From contig CADCXC010000013.1 in assembly GCA_902806595.1 (NCBI GenBank), positions 248,001-312,000 of the forward strand: DNA of 64,000 nt, read 5' to 3'. The DNA is from Pyrenopolyporus hunteri (taxonomy: Eukaryota > Ascomycota > Sordariomycetes > Xylariales > Hypoxylaceae). A program made the translations under genes and the position numbers. Position 1 is the first letter of the stretch. Every line of letters starts with the position of its first letter. This document shows positions 48,001 to 60,219 of this stretch, one piece after another. Below the pieces are notes generated by a model. The model worked only from the letters and a program-made list of their open reading frames with translations. It ran no database searches and was not told where the DNA came from.

Positions 48001-50900
48001 CCTACGGCACTGATATTCCTCTTATCCACATCAAGCCAATGCTTTGATCCTTACAGTACATACACGTTCTCCACGGGATTATAATACACTTCCTATCAAG
48101 GAAGCGTACGTAGCGACCTACCGGTCATGGGCCCCGGGGCGTGGAGGCTTTCGCTGATGCGAGGCCCGCTCCGATGCTACCGCTTCACGAAACAAACGCC
48201 ATATTGTTACAGCACGTCCACGACCTAAACCTGCGCTGCACCCTGTACCTAACCAACCAGAACATCCAACATTCTCAACTAAGGGTCATTCGGCCAGAGA
48301 CTAGTCACGTCCTTATCTGCTGAACCTGGATGCTGTTTATTACATATGTGCCCAGGTAGGTATGTATGGGACACGCCATCGGCAATTGCTTTGGCAACAT
48401 CACAATGCTCTCATCTTTAACTGACGTCTTCATACACTAGTACTACGTTAGAGGCCTATCTCTCCATATAGGTAAGTGTTGACGGGTTAGCCCGAGATGA
48501 TCCATCCAATCGCGGGTGCGTAACTGTTTTATACGCTTCATTAAATTGTCAAACCCATGTTATTGCAGAATTGGTAACGGCGCACAGACTGGTTCGCCGG
48601 AACAGAGACAAGATCTCGCCTCGCCCGCGTTTCTCTTCAAGTCGAAGGAGGCGCTCTCTTCTAATTTTAAAAAATTTCCGTTCGACCTTTTTCCTTGTGG
48701 TTTGTGACCACACCCAGCGTTACCTTGCATTGCATCCGATCACGTTTGCTCCCCTGACTTGGCGGTGAAACTACCATTAAAACATGAAGTTGTCGGATAC
48801 CTACCACGACAACGTCAAGAACGGGCGAATCGCCTACCTATTCCCCCCGATTCTTCGCAGTTCTCTCCGTACGGAATATCGGGGATCCTTACCGTACTCA
48901 ATTATAAACGCCTTTTTCTCCCCGTTTTAAGATGAGCGAATATCTCCGCCTGAGGCAGTGCTCTCTCTCTCTTGCCCCAGTCTTCCAAGGTCGAAGAGCA
49001 CGCTTCAAGCTAAGATTGTAATCAAGTTGTTTCCGCAATACCCAGCAGCCAACTGCATATCACATACCTTAGTTCAGGTATCTAACATAATAGCTACTAC
49101 GCCCGTAATACGTCTGTAAGCCCGTTGTAACCTCAGCCATTCACTTCTGTGCCGACTCTTCCCCACAGTTTGGTCGAGGCTCCTGCAATCGAAAGCGTTT
49201 GCGGGCTTCCAGAACCAAATGCAGAACCTATCATCCTTTTGCATATGTCGGGTACCTTTTTGAATTAGCAGGGACTATCTAACCGCAGGAAGCCCTTTTC
49301 TTGGTTCAATGGGATTGGTCATATGTCCCATCTTATGTCCCATCTTTCATCGCGGCGACCGAACGAACGACGTCTGCAGGAAAGCTTCAGGGGCAAGACG
49401 AGAGACCTGGGTCCGCACAATTAACGAGGACAAACTCCTTACCACCTAATTACTTAACCTACCCCTCTCGAGGACGGGGACATCCTCAACAAGCGTCGCT
49501 TCTACAATGCGCGTATAAGTAACATGCGTATGTAGGAGAGTCGCAGATCCAAAAGAAGGGGTCTCAGTCGCACACCATCTTTTTCTCTGCGTACTCCAAT
49601 CTTCAATGCCGTCCCTACCCATTCCCTTCCTCCCGCTTAGTCCCTAGAGTTTTGCGATCATCGTCCCCGGGGTGAGGAGGGAACAGGCCGGGGACCTCAG
49701 TCGAGGTATCGGGTTTCGGAAGTTTAACTCGACGGTTACAGCGGGCAAGGTACGACGCATGAATCCTCCATTGACCCCGTCCACGCCTGCGAATGTCAAG
49801 CTGTCGCATCATCCCACGTCCGTTTGATGCATGAGTTTGTCCTTTTGACGGCTCTATGTGTGGCCCTTGCATTCCCGCATCGTGGGACCCTTGTCGCCGG
49901 CTAACACAGGAGGCGTGCTTTTCTGTTCCTGAGCTGTGCCGTGCTGCCCGGGTTGTTCTGATTCAGTGACCATTCCCACCGTGGCCTACGTACATATCTC
50001 CATGACCGGTATGGAAATCGCAGAGCGATAAGGGACAGAGGCAGGACAAGGATGAGCTGACGAGCATACATGGTACATACCTACTTCCATATAGGTAGGT
50101 ATATTTGCTCTATGCCGTTCGTTCGGGAGCGGGACCGAGACCGAACAAACTCATGATGCTCTCCACGCCTTTCGTATGTCTCGGTTTCCTTACGCCGTGG
50201 TGAAGAAAATGTGCCTCACCAACGCTTCCTACTTATTAATTAGTCGACATAATCTGCCACCTGCCCTTCCTTCTATCATGATAACCAGTCGGCACGAAAT
50301 AGCGCCATTATATTTCCTTGACCACCCCCAATGCCTGAGTATGTCGCATTCCCACATACACGTAACATACACTTTTCACGGCCAAGATACGGGGGCACGT
50401 TTCGAGTAGAATTCTGGCAAATGCTAGGCGAATCTGTATACACATATGATAATGATCTTCAGCCTGTCGCCCAGCTTGGGTAGCACCGCATTCGAGCGTC
50501 TCTCTCCGCCTTTTGAGACACTACCACCACCACTACCGCCACCACTATCAGCCAGCCAAGAGAAGAACTCGGTATCGCGGCAGTGAGACATAGAGTGGGA
50601 TTATATAACCTCACATCGCCATTTGTCTATCTACATAAACCTGTCAAGATAACGTCAATGGCGATATCTTCCAGCCTCCCCCTGAATCAACTTGATTAAA
50701 AAGCGACGCTAAGCAGACCATCGGATCGACTTTTCCATTATTATCCTGCCACATGGTTTTCAAGGTTCTCTATTAGCCGTGCAGTGTATGGAGCGTAGGT
50801 TGTCGGTGCGGGTATGTAGTATCCGGTGTATACGCTCGTTATAATGATGTCTCGATGCGAGCTCAAGATCAGGTGCCCTACCTACTAGCAAGTCGGGCTT
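45051..50900. other. Gene desert, part 4: nothing recognised
   Basis: 5.85 kb of mixed composition with only short frames. I looked for tRNA-like, 5S rRNA and spliceosomal RNA sequences and saw none. Occasional TAGGTA units occur (for example 48354 and 50081-50100). Confidence 0.4.
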
Positions 50901-51804
50901 TTTAACCAGCCCGTCTATCAATATGCGGCCAGGCGGGCAAGCCACATATTTTCTTTTCTTTTCTTTTTCTTTTTCCTTTCCCTGTTTCTCTTTCTATACC
51001 CGTCCTCCGCCCAGCTCAGAAGGATCCGCCCCCTTGGCTGCGGAGCCAGGCGTATGTGTGTATATGTGCATATGTGTGTGTACACATTGCAGATAGACGC
51101 GCATGAGATACAACGCCTCTACTTGCCCGATACAAGCGGCAGGCCTGCGGGCCATTCCCACATCTACTACACGTACGTCCACATCCACTTCTACTTCCAT
51201 AGGATATCCAGCCCCCGACAGAAAGCGAATAAAAATCCCTCGAGTTCCCCTTCCCAGCCCGGGTGCTGCGCCGCTCCCCTGCACCGCTCTAGCTCTCTAA
51301 CCACCAATTCTCTTCCATAGCGCTCCATTGCATACCTCCTAGCACCGGCAAGCCCTTTTCCCTTCTTCTCTTGGGTGTCTCTCGGCCTCAAGCGCGCATG
51401 GTCTCGCTGCTGCGTTGCCCCGCCGAAGCTTTGCCTACCTCCTACCCACCGTGCTATCAGGTACACTACCATTACATAGGACGGTACATTACGTCGCCGT
51501 CCTCCCCGATCCGCTCGGTCTGCTTGTCATTGCTCTCGTATCCCACCCCCACAGCGCTCTCTTCACATACCTACCTACCATCTACCACCTTACCACTCCC
51601 TAGCTCTTGTCTCACCCGTACAGGCAAGTGTGTACGTATGTGTGTGTGGTGTGCATGTGTGCGCGTGGTATAGCAAGGGAATACGAGGGGCAGAACTACA
51701 TACCCGGGTAGGCAGTTAATAGGTACCTAGGCAGGTAATTAGTCAGTTCTGTACTTAGTCCTACGCGTCCGGGTAATACGGTACATACGCGGGCGCGTAG
51801 ATTA

Positions 51805-51828
51805 GGTTATGGTTATGGCTATGGTTAT
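51805..51828 (+). repeat. Hexamer repeat GGTTAT, four copies
   Basis: Four tandem hexamers, the third changed to GGCTAT. It is short and noncoding, and is not the TTAGGG telomere unit. Confidence 0.8.
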
Positions 51829-53158
51829 GACTGGTGCCGGGTTCTTCTTTCATTTCCGCCGGGGAGGTATGTTAGTCGACGGTAGGTTCAGGAGACTTCA
51901 GGTCGAGGTCCTGGTACATAGGTAGGCAGGCAGGCAGAGCGGGCGTGGGCTCCGGAAATTTGGGGGCTGAAGAAACCTCCATGGTGGGTGGTGGATTGGG
52001 CGATTCGCTCACTGGTGTGTAGGCACGGTATGATGTAGGTAAGCAGGTATGTGTGTGTGCCGGCGAAAGTGGCCATGCGGCTGCGGGCTAGGGACGGACT
52101 AAATAACTGACTGACTGATCGACTGGCCGGGCATTACACAGCAGGCAGGGTAAGTAAGGGACGCGCGATCTGACTGGAGGTGCTGCCGCCGTGGGCGGGG
52201 AGCTGAAGAAATTAGTAGCCGCGAGAGCGGGTGAGGGGGACGGTGGATAGATCGTCGATACATAAGGGTCAGCTTTGTGGGTAAAAAGTGCTTGCCAGCC
52301 AACCGGCCAGCCAGTGGCTAGCGGTGGTAATGCTTAGATGAGTAAGACCTAGAAGGCTTCTGGGTTTCTAGGTTTTCTGGGCGCGCCGGCGCTCCCGATC
52401 TGCTAGTAGAGGCTCTGCTTTTTGCTGATCCGGGTTTAGCTACCTATCTAGCTACGCCCTATCTGCCGCCGCTGCCGCTGCCCCCCGTTGCGGAGCCCCG
52501 GGTTAGAAAGGTACATGGCGTTATGGAGGTGCAACGACGTAGGTAGGTAAGTAGACTTACATACCTGGGTGCCTAAGTGCCTATACGGAGATAGAGAATC
52601 CATAGGAGCGGGTGTCCTTGTTTCACATCAGGATCCTGGTAAGCTATAACATCATCCTATTAACGGAGACGGTACCGAACGAGCCTTTTACACAATACAA
52701 CTCAACGCAGCTCAGCACAACGCAATACTACCTACGAAGAGTAGATAGATACCTTCGATAACTAGGTAGGCAGTAAGGGTAGGTAGACCTGCAGTCAGCT
52801 TAGCTTATCCTGTACTAGCCACGTGGAAGTCATATCCACATCACGTCCATCTCCATCACCGAGCAGAAACATGCGGGCTTACGGTGCAGAGATACCCAGA
52901 CGTATAGTCCGTTTGGGTGTACCTCTGCGGCTGGGCATAGGGCAGCTCACTGCCCGATAAGCGTATGTACACGCCTCTTACCTGGTCGCCGCTCCCATCC
53001 TGCCCGACTCGTAGCATACGCTGGTTCGCGATATCTGAAATCGTGGGTACGGTGTGTAGCCGGATAGCGTAGCTCCGCCGCCTAGGCGCTGATCCGTCGT
53101 CGCGATATACTTCTCTCTCTCTGCGTTCTCATTACTACGACGCCTTGCCGGGTTACAT

Positions 53159-53195
53159 GGCACACACACGCACACACACACACTCTCTCTCTTTC
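53159..53195. repeat. CA then CT dinucleotide microsatellite
   Basis: A run of CA units with one CG change passes directly into CT units. It is ordinary slippage-type repeat DNA within the desert. Confidence 0.85.
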
Positions 53196-53400
53196 TCGCT
53201 ATCGCTTTCGCTTCTCCCTCTTCCGCCTGACCTACGATATCTCGCGCGGAGGGTAGGGTAAGCACGTGGGATCTTAGGTTACACGCGGCTCAGCTGAGCT
53301 GATGGCGGAAGCCTGAGTCGGGCCAAGGCCAACTAGGTAGGTAGGTAGGTAGGTACTATCACGTAGCGTCTTTAGGCCGACGGCTCGATCTTCCTCCGCC

Positions 53401-55850
53401 CCCACGCCGTTAAGTCCATAACTGCCGGTCCTAGCTGAACGAACGTGCGGCTCTTTCCGAGGCGGAAGACCCGCTTGGGACGAAGGTGGGTGGTACGGGC
53501 CCCGGTTTGCGGGTTTGGTTTGGTTGTGTTGTGTCGTAAATAGGGTTTCCTGACGTGAGGCTGCTTTCCGCCTAGTTCCGGATGACTGGCTAGCTTATTG
53601 GCATGGTGAGAAGTCAGGTGTTCCTATGCTGCTCATGTAGACCCTAAGCTTCTAATCTATGTAAGCTTCCAGTATCTCTCCGAGATACGTACTAAGGCTT
53701 GGGCTGGAATGTATGAAGGGCGCTTGAAGGCATATGTTCTACCGAGTTCGGTGAGCACATCTCAGCTACTTCTCGCTTCGGGGGAGATACACCGAGCTTG
53801 TAGTTCTTCTAATAAGTCAGCCGGGGTGAGTCATGTGTGAGGAGAGGAGAGGAGAGGTAGGTGAGGCTCTAGGCCGGGATCAGGTATCTTCACCTATCAG
53901 GACTCACACCCACTCAGCCTAGAATATTCACTCCGTCTCTGCCGTACGCCCTTCGTTATCTGATTACCATAGCTTAGATACTTGAAGCATTACGTCAAGC
54001 CCTACGGCGTCCTGTAAGACAGGACATCTCCCTGTGCTTCCTCGGGTAAATAGATAGGTACCTAGTCAGGTAGTTACCCAGATAGAGATATAGGCCACGC
54101 GCTCGTGTGTCAGGGGGGGAACGGTGCGACGTTCGGGAAGAATTCTTCGGCACGCGAAACATCCGGGACGTCGGTATAGCTTTGGGAGGAAATAGAAACG
54201 CGGTCGCTTAATCAAACACCGAGGGACCCTGAGCGATTTCAGAGCCAATGTGTATTTTTTTTAATTCCCAATATAGGTACCCATCATGTCGTGTCCGGTG
54301 GCCCCGTGCTAGCTCTCGGCTAGACACAGGCGCAGACACAACTGCGTGGTTAGAAGCGGATATCAGGCATTTCCTTCGTATTTGACCATCACCCATTTAG
54401 AAAACGATATTAACAGTATAGTAAGCAGTTTTAGAAGGCCTTGTCCTGAGTATTAATTTCGTACGTTTCGTCTTTGACGAACGGGGAAGGATACGGCGAG
54501 ACTTGGCTGTTACACGGGGATGTTTCGCTCCCCCTTTTACACACGTATGGTGCGATAGTTGCGATCGTTCGCGATGTTGATCGAGGCGTAGGTGGATCAG
54601 GTATTTTCGGGAATCTGCACAGAGACGTTCGTATTGCTCTTGGGTATGGGTTCTATTAGGGTCGTGTAGTAATAGCTTAGAGTCCTGATAATATACCTTA
54701 GGCATAGAACTGCGGTGTCGCGTGAAGTCTCCCCTACGGTATCTGGAGGGTGTTCAAGCAACCACTTGGTAGAGTGGCTTTTGTGCGTTTGGACGAGATA
54801 CCCAAATCTCAGAGATCCCTAAGCCCCAGATTTAATCTAGCTATATCGTACGCTGCCATAATCGCGAAGACAAAACGCGCTTGGGAAGTGTTAACGTTGT
54901 ACGTCGTTCCTCGGGGGGGGGTGGATATTAGCGAGGTTGATAATCATGAAGTATCCCATGGCCCCCCTCCTCGTGTAGAACCCCAGGGAGATAGACAGCT
55001 GACGATTAAGACAGCAACGACTAACGTTGAAAATACTCGTAACCATAAGTGTGAGAATATATTAAATTGAAAGAGTCTCAACAACTTGACCCCTATTTTA
55101 CCACGAGATTCTGCGTGCTCGCGCGATATATTGCATATGAAGAATCTCTTAGTAGCGGGAAAGGATAAGTTGGTGTCAAGGTTCATGACGGTTTCGGCCT
55201 CTACCGGGAGTCTGGCTCGGTTGATTCTATATCAAATCTAAGTGACGTGGGCTATCACTCTAGGCTATAGTAAGGTCTTGAAGCTGGTGGTCCCAGACCT
55301 TTTAGAATATAATAGGGAAGACTATGGATTAGGCAGCACCTCCGCTGTGACTGACTGCTGGTGAATGGAGTATTCTTGGGTGTCTAAGGATATATCGCAA
55401 TCGCAATGTTAATATCGATATAAACGCGGACTTTCATGGCCGGATGGTTCTATAGAGGGAGGTGAGTGCTTCATGAATGGGGATAATGTACCGTGTATCC
55501 CTTGGATATACAAGTATACGCGATAAGGCCTGGGTCTAGACGAAAATTAATCCCGAGGAGTGCGCGAGTATCCTAGTTTGAGTTACAATAAAAATCTCGT
55601 GGATTTCCGTACCGAGGAATTCGTCGGCGAGAAGTATATACGGGGTGTACAATACAGTAAAGATCTATCCGCGGCGATAAGTTTTCATTGTTTATGAAAC
55701 GGGCTTAGAAAATACGAAGGCACGGCAGGTCTGATCGTCGTCAATAAATGCTATCGACATCGCTGGTATCTGTAGGTTGACTGTCTATAACCCCGACCCG
55801 TTCCTCGAGACCGCAAGCAGCTTTTTAATTTCTGGCAGCTATGAAATCGC
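53401..55850. other. Gene desert, part 6: possible decayed sequence next to CCT8
   Basis: No gene is supported. It carries (GAGGA)n at 53839-53857 and two of the longer unassigned frames of the desert: 54397-54705 (-, 102 residues, rich in Arg/Lys/His) and 54750-55070 (+, 106 residues). Neither resembles a family I know, and the stretch from 55080 to 55750 is broken by stops in all frames I followed. A decayed gene or transposon is one reading; chance frames are another. Confidence 0.3.
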
Positions 55851-57628
55851 TCAGTCCTCGTCCCAGTTAGGGTTCGGTCCCGGCGGCTTCGGTCCACCTG
55901 CTTGCCTTGCTACGATGATCTGGTCCACTGATAACACGGTCCGCGCCGCCTCCGTTGCCAGCTTGATAGCCCAGGCCTTGGTGACCATGAGGTCTAGGAT
56001 GCCTTCCTTGACGGCGTCTAACGTGCCAGTGCCATCGTTGTTCTATAACAAATAGTGTCAGTCTTGAAATCGTGTGAGGAGCGGAGCTTACGGCCTTACC
56101 TCAATGTCAACTCCCGTGGTCCAGCTGTCCTTCTTGTTGTGTGCCGTATACAGCCTGCTTAGCACTTCGGTGGCGTCTAAGCCGGCGCTCTCTGCTATGG
56201 TCCTCGGCACGACCTCGAACGCCTCTCCGTATTTTCGGATGGAATATTGCGGCAGGCCCGACGTCTTATCGCCGAAGCTCTGTATCCTTCCCACGAGCTG
56301 CAGCTCCGTGGCACCTGCGCCGGGTACGAGCCGTGCATCACGGGTGATGGCCTTCACTACGTTGACTCCGTCGTCCACCGCCCGCTCGACGTCGTCGAGA
56401 TGGTTTTGCGTAGCGCCCCTGAGGACGATGGTCGCCGTTCTCGTGACTTCGTCTTCTTGCCTGAATACCGTCACGCGGTCTCCGCCGATCTCGAGGGTCT
56501 CGACGACATCTACGGATCCCATCTCGTCCGGCATGGGAGCGCCTAATCTCGCGAGAGGCGTGGCGCCAACGACTCGGCACACCCGCCGTAGCTCGAATTT
56601 GCTCAGGATCTTGATGACGAGGATGCCGTATCGGTTGAGGTAGTGCATGGCTAGCTCTCCCACAGTCGCGCCGGCGATAACGACTCTTAATCCGACGTCG
56701 TGCAGCTCCTTGATGGCGGCCTCCAGCTGCTCTTCCTCTCCCTTGGTAAAGTCCATCATCTCCTTAGCGTTGTGCAGCAGCACGGTACCTTTGGTCTCGG
56801 TCTGGCTTATGTCTATGGGGCAAGAGAAGACTCCGACCTTGGCCTTGGTGGCCTTCTTGACAGATCCATCGGGTTCCTTGGGGAAGACCATACCCTTCAC
56901 CACCTTGCTCTGCTCAAGACTTCCACCCATTATCTTTACTACTCGGATGTTGTCGACGTTGAAGTTGACGGGGTTTTTGGGGAGCACTGCCAGAACAGCT
57001 TCGGAAACTAGGTCGGCGAGCGTATCCTCGTTTCCGTTCTGCTTGCTCGCCACTACGGTCCGGATCGCCTTGCTCAGTTGTTCGTGGTTCCTGATGTCGT
57101 CCACCTTATCCACGACGAGCTGCTCTAGGGCCTCGAGGGCGAATGCTTGGGCGCGCTCGTAGCCCGTAACTATGTCGGCGGTCTTTAGACCCATGCGTAG
57201 CAGATCCTCGGCCTTCTTGAGAAGCTCGCCAGCGAGGACGATAACGAGGTTAGTAGCATCGCCCATCTCGGCCTCCTGCTGCTGGCTGGCCATGACCAAA
57301 AGCTTGGCGGCGGGGTGGACGACGTCGAGCTCCTTGAGGATGGTTGCGGCGTCCGACGTGAGGATCATCTTCTGTAAATGGTTGATGATGATCTTATTTC
57401 GGCCATAGGGCCCTAGGGAGGTCTGGACCGTGGAGGCAATAGCCCGACAGGCATCGATATTTCGTAGAACGGCTCCATCTTCCGCGTCGTAGCTGTGATA
57501 TGGTGATATTGGTTAGGCATCTTTTCGCTCAGAGTGACTTCTAGAATCATGGCGGGGTTGTAAACATACTTATTATAACCCTGCTTGAACAGGCCAGCAT
57601 TTGGCGCGTTTGGGATATTGAGCGACAT
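55851..57628 (-). CDS. CCT8: Chaperonin CCT/TRiC subunit theta
   Basis: One of eight subunits of the cytosolic chaperonin that folds actin, tubulin and other clients with ATP. Exons 57628-57570, 57492-56100 and 56042-55851 give 547 residues, the usual CCT8 length; introns are 77 and 57 bases. The N-terminus MSLNIPNAPNAGLFKQGY is the theta-specific start. Nucleotide-site motifs: SLGPYGRNK, LTSDAATIL, GDATNLVIVLAGELL and GAGATELQLV. The C-terminal exon carries NNDGTGTLDAVKEGILDLMV and VDQIIVARQAGGPKPPGP, ending NWDED. The subunit is recognised as theta rather than another CCT member by its N-terminus and by the GDATN form of the GDGTT motif. Confidence 0.96.
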
Positions 57629-57860
57629 CTTGGCTGGGTGTATCCAGGTCGATGCTCAACTAGTTGTTGTTCTCGTTGAAAGAGCGAAACAGACCAAGGC
57701 GGAGGGGTTGAGCGAGGCCTCGTGGATTATTCGTTGATATGTATTAAAGTGGGAGGCTTCAAAGATTGAAGCTTCTATCAGAAAAAAATCAGTGGAGCTA
57801 GGTACGTAGCCTGGCAGAAGGGCGTCAAAATAACTGGCGCACTCCGTACCAACAAATACT

Positions 57861-58025
57861 AAGGGACTTAAAATAATAAAATTCATATCTATTCAAACAA
57901 TAGATAAAAAGTCAAAAACTAACTATTATAATATATCTATAACTTATATAATAGTTTATAGAATTTTTAAAATTTTAAAATAAAATAATAATATAGTTTT
58001 TCGAGATTAAAGATAAAATATTAAA
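57861..58025. other. A/T-rich block, possible RIP relic
   Basis: In 57901-58020 only 14 of 120 bases are G or C by my count, against roughly half elsewhere. Such islands in filamentous ascomycetes are often fragments of transposons mutated by repeat-induced point mutation. The block is too short to show what it came from. Confidence 0.55.
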
Positions 58026-58429
58026 GTACGGTTTGATATTAATGGAATTAAAGCGTTTTGGTAGTGCGCCACTTTTTTTGACGTCCTTCTGCCTGGGTAC
58101 TACATCCTATCGCAGCTGCTTGGTGCACGGTGGGTACGTTCTATGGTATTGTGTTGTAGTGTACATATACATTCGATATAGGTGCGCGTGGTACGCTATA
58201 TGGATGTATTGGGGTACATTTTCGGAGCTTCGAATGGGACGGGAGCATTCCAGGTCGTGTTCGTGCAGTGGAAGAGCTAAGTACATATACAAAGTACATA
58301 AGTACATAGGTTGATAGTGGATACACCTTTGGACGAAAGTGGATTGACTGTTTGAAGATAGCCAATCAAAACCCATAATGACACAGCCTTGTGTCTAACA
58401 AGGAAGCAACGTATGTACCTTACATGTAT

Positions 58430-58459
58430 GGACGTACACTAATGAATACATGTACGTCC
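58430..58459. repeat. Inverted repeat, 9-base arms GGACGTACA / TGTACGTCC
   Basis: Perfect arms at 58430-58438 and 58451-58459 flank a 12-base loop, about 250 bases before the HMG-box gene start. It could be a binding site or simply spacer repeat. Confidence 0.7.
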
Positions 58460-58711
58460 TCCCGGACAGGTACCTAGGTACTGCATACATTTATTTTGTC
58501 GCGCCTCTGTCCGCGCTGTCTTGCGTCTCTCCATCATCTACCTCACTGTCGACCTCAAAGTACCCGACCATTGTTCGACACAGCACATGTTCCTCTAATT
58601 GTATCCAATCCGGCCTAGCTTAGAATACTGCCATTCAAATTCTCTGGGTCCGTGATTCGCTCCTAAATAGAATCAGTAGCTGCGCAACTTCCACGTCGTC
58701 CGGGTGAAAAG

Positions 58712-60219
58712 ATGGCGCCTCAAAATTGTAAGTGCGCGTCCAATTCATTATCAACTTTGATCTGGTAGCCTCCGATTTGGTTGCACGCCTGTCACACTTG
58801 TCAAGCCTGTTTATACCTATCCCATACCTCGACGATTCTTAATAGAATATTATCGTCTATTCCCTAGCCCTCTTCTCGTCTTCGACAACGTCGGTAATCG
58901 AACATCACAAGAAAGATGAGCCTGCCACCCTTGTATCGATTCAGCCCGGGCAAGTCGCCCACTCCCGTTGAGTCCGGCAGTCCTCCGACTGCCGCTGGAT
59001 CTGATCCATCTCCTGAACCCGGATTGGCACCTGCTGCACCTAAACTGTTCTCTTCCGAATTCGAACTATCTTTCGGAAGCGAGAATGACGATAATAATAA
59101 CGATGCTGCTGCTGCTCCTGCTGCTGCTCCTGCTGCTGCTCCTGCTGCTGCTCCTGCTCCTGTTACTGCCACTGCCACCAAGTGTTGGAATCCCACATCG
59201 CATCGCTAGAATTGTGAGAATAAGCTGACCATGCCAATTTCACAGCGAACCCCCCTTCCCTACCGCCTACGGTCGAGGAAGCGTACCGACGCAAATGCAT
59301 CCAGCTGAAGGACCGCACCAAAGAGATCGAGGATGAGACGAAGGCGTATCAGCTGCGCCTGATCCGACTCGAGCGACAAATTCAAAAACTACGTCTTGAG
59401 CGTTCATTCCTTCTGGAGCAGGTCGCGAAGCGCACCAGCACCAATGTCGAGGACTCCGAGGGCAGCCCTAGTCCTCCCCCCACCGTGAGTGCCAATCTCC
59501 CGCTTACTTTTGGAAATTTTACATTGAACAGGAATCTAACCATGTAGCAGCCCAAGGACAAGCCGCTCCGAACCAAGCGTGGGCATAGAAAGCCCTCTCT
59601 GCTCCCCGGCTCCGAGCCCGGCACCGGCGCCAACGCCACCTTCATCAACCAGAACCTGACGACCCTTTCGCCGAGCTCCGACGCCTACTCTCACTCGCAG
59701 CTCGACATGCTCCGAGATCTCGGCCGGGGTAGCATGAACGGCGTAGCTAAGCGACCCAAGCGACCCAGTAACGCCTTCGAGATCTACTGCAACGACACCC
59801 GCCCGATCCTTCAGGCCCAGCATAAGGATAAGATCGCGGCGGGCGAGTTCCGCCTTGAGGAGGAGCTCGCGCGCGGCTGGAAAGACCTACCCGAGAAGGA
59901 AAAAGAGGAGTTTCAAGTCCGCTATGAACAGGAGCTTGCCCAATACAAGGAGGCGGTCGAGGAATACAAGCGCGGCGCCAAGGAAGCTGCGCGCTCGCGC
60001 TCGCGCAACAGAGACCACTTCAGCGGCAGCGCTGGCGGTGGCCGAGCGAGCCGCGGTGGTGGTGGTGGCCGCTCGGCCCGCTTCGAGGGGGTCCAGGATG
60101 ACGAGGCGGACGACGACCAGGACGTCGAGATGGCGGAGCCCGGCGACCAAGAGCAAGCTGGCGACCAGGATACAGATCCCGAGACCGAAGTCGACGAGAA
60201 CGATGGCGGTGTCGATTAG
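58712..60219 (+). CDS. NHP10: HMG-box protein, Nhp10-like INO80 complex subunit
   Basis: Non-sequence-specific DNA-binding subunit of the INO80 remodeller in yeast. I model exons 58712-58727, 59246-59484 and 59548-60219, 308 residues. The first exon is 16 bases (MAPQN plus one base); the first intron is 518 bases, much longer than the others here. Joined, the protein reads MAPQNSNPPSLPPTVEEA, then a coiled coil (residues about 20-60: YRRKCIQLKDRTKEIEDE, KLRLERSFLLEQ), the same layout as yeast Nhp10. A basic RTKRGHRK patch follows, then the HMG box (KRPKRPSNAFEIYCNDTRP, RGWKDLPEKEKEEF) and a Gly/Arg stretch (SRGGGGGRSARF) with an acidic tail. The alternative ATG at 58916 opens a 97-codon frame inside intron 1 that does not join in frame to the coiled coil with the sites I see. 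Confidence 0.85.
59102..59155 (+). repeat. Twelve-base minisatellite GCTGCTGCTCCT, about four copies
   Basis: Tandem units lie inside intron 1 of the HMG-box gene, within a frame that would read (Ala3-Pro)n. Copy number is likely to vary between strains. Confidence 0.85.

Larger units (their letters stand above)
50901..53400. other. Gene desert, part 5: pyrimidine tracts and microsatellites
   Basis: Starts with a TTTTC-rich tract (50948-50995). It also has CTACC runs (51568-51590), a GGTTAT hexamer repeat (51805-51828), CAGG/CAGT units (51920-51940, 52099-52145), a CA/CT microsatellite (53159-53195) and (GGTA)5 near 53336-53355. CT-rich tracts are typical of fungal promoters, but no gene follows that I can support, so a noncoding transcript or a distal control region is possible. 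Confidence 0.45.
57629..58711. promoter_or_regulatory. Divergent spacer between CCT8 and the HMG-box gene
   Basis: 1.08 kb between diverging starts, including a sharply A/T-rich block (57861-58025) and an inverted repeat at 58430-58459. TACATGTA and GGTACC units occur at about 58421 and 58471-58480. No additional gene is supported. Confidence 0.5.

Noticed and set aside
58916..59209. ATG at 58916 as the start of the HMG-box gene
   Set aside because: No donor in that frame has the phase needed to join the coiled-coil exon at 59246, whereas the 16-base exon at 58712 joins perfectly. It is kept as a finding because the frame itself looks unusual.
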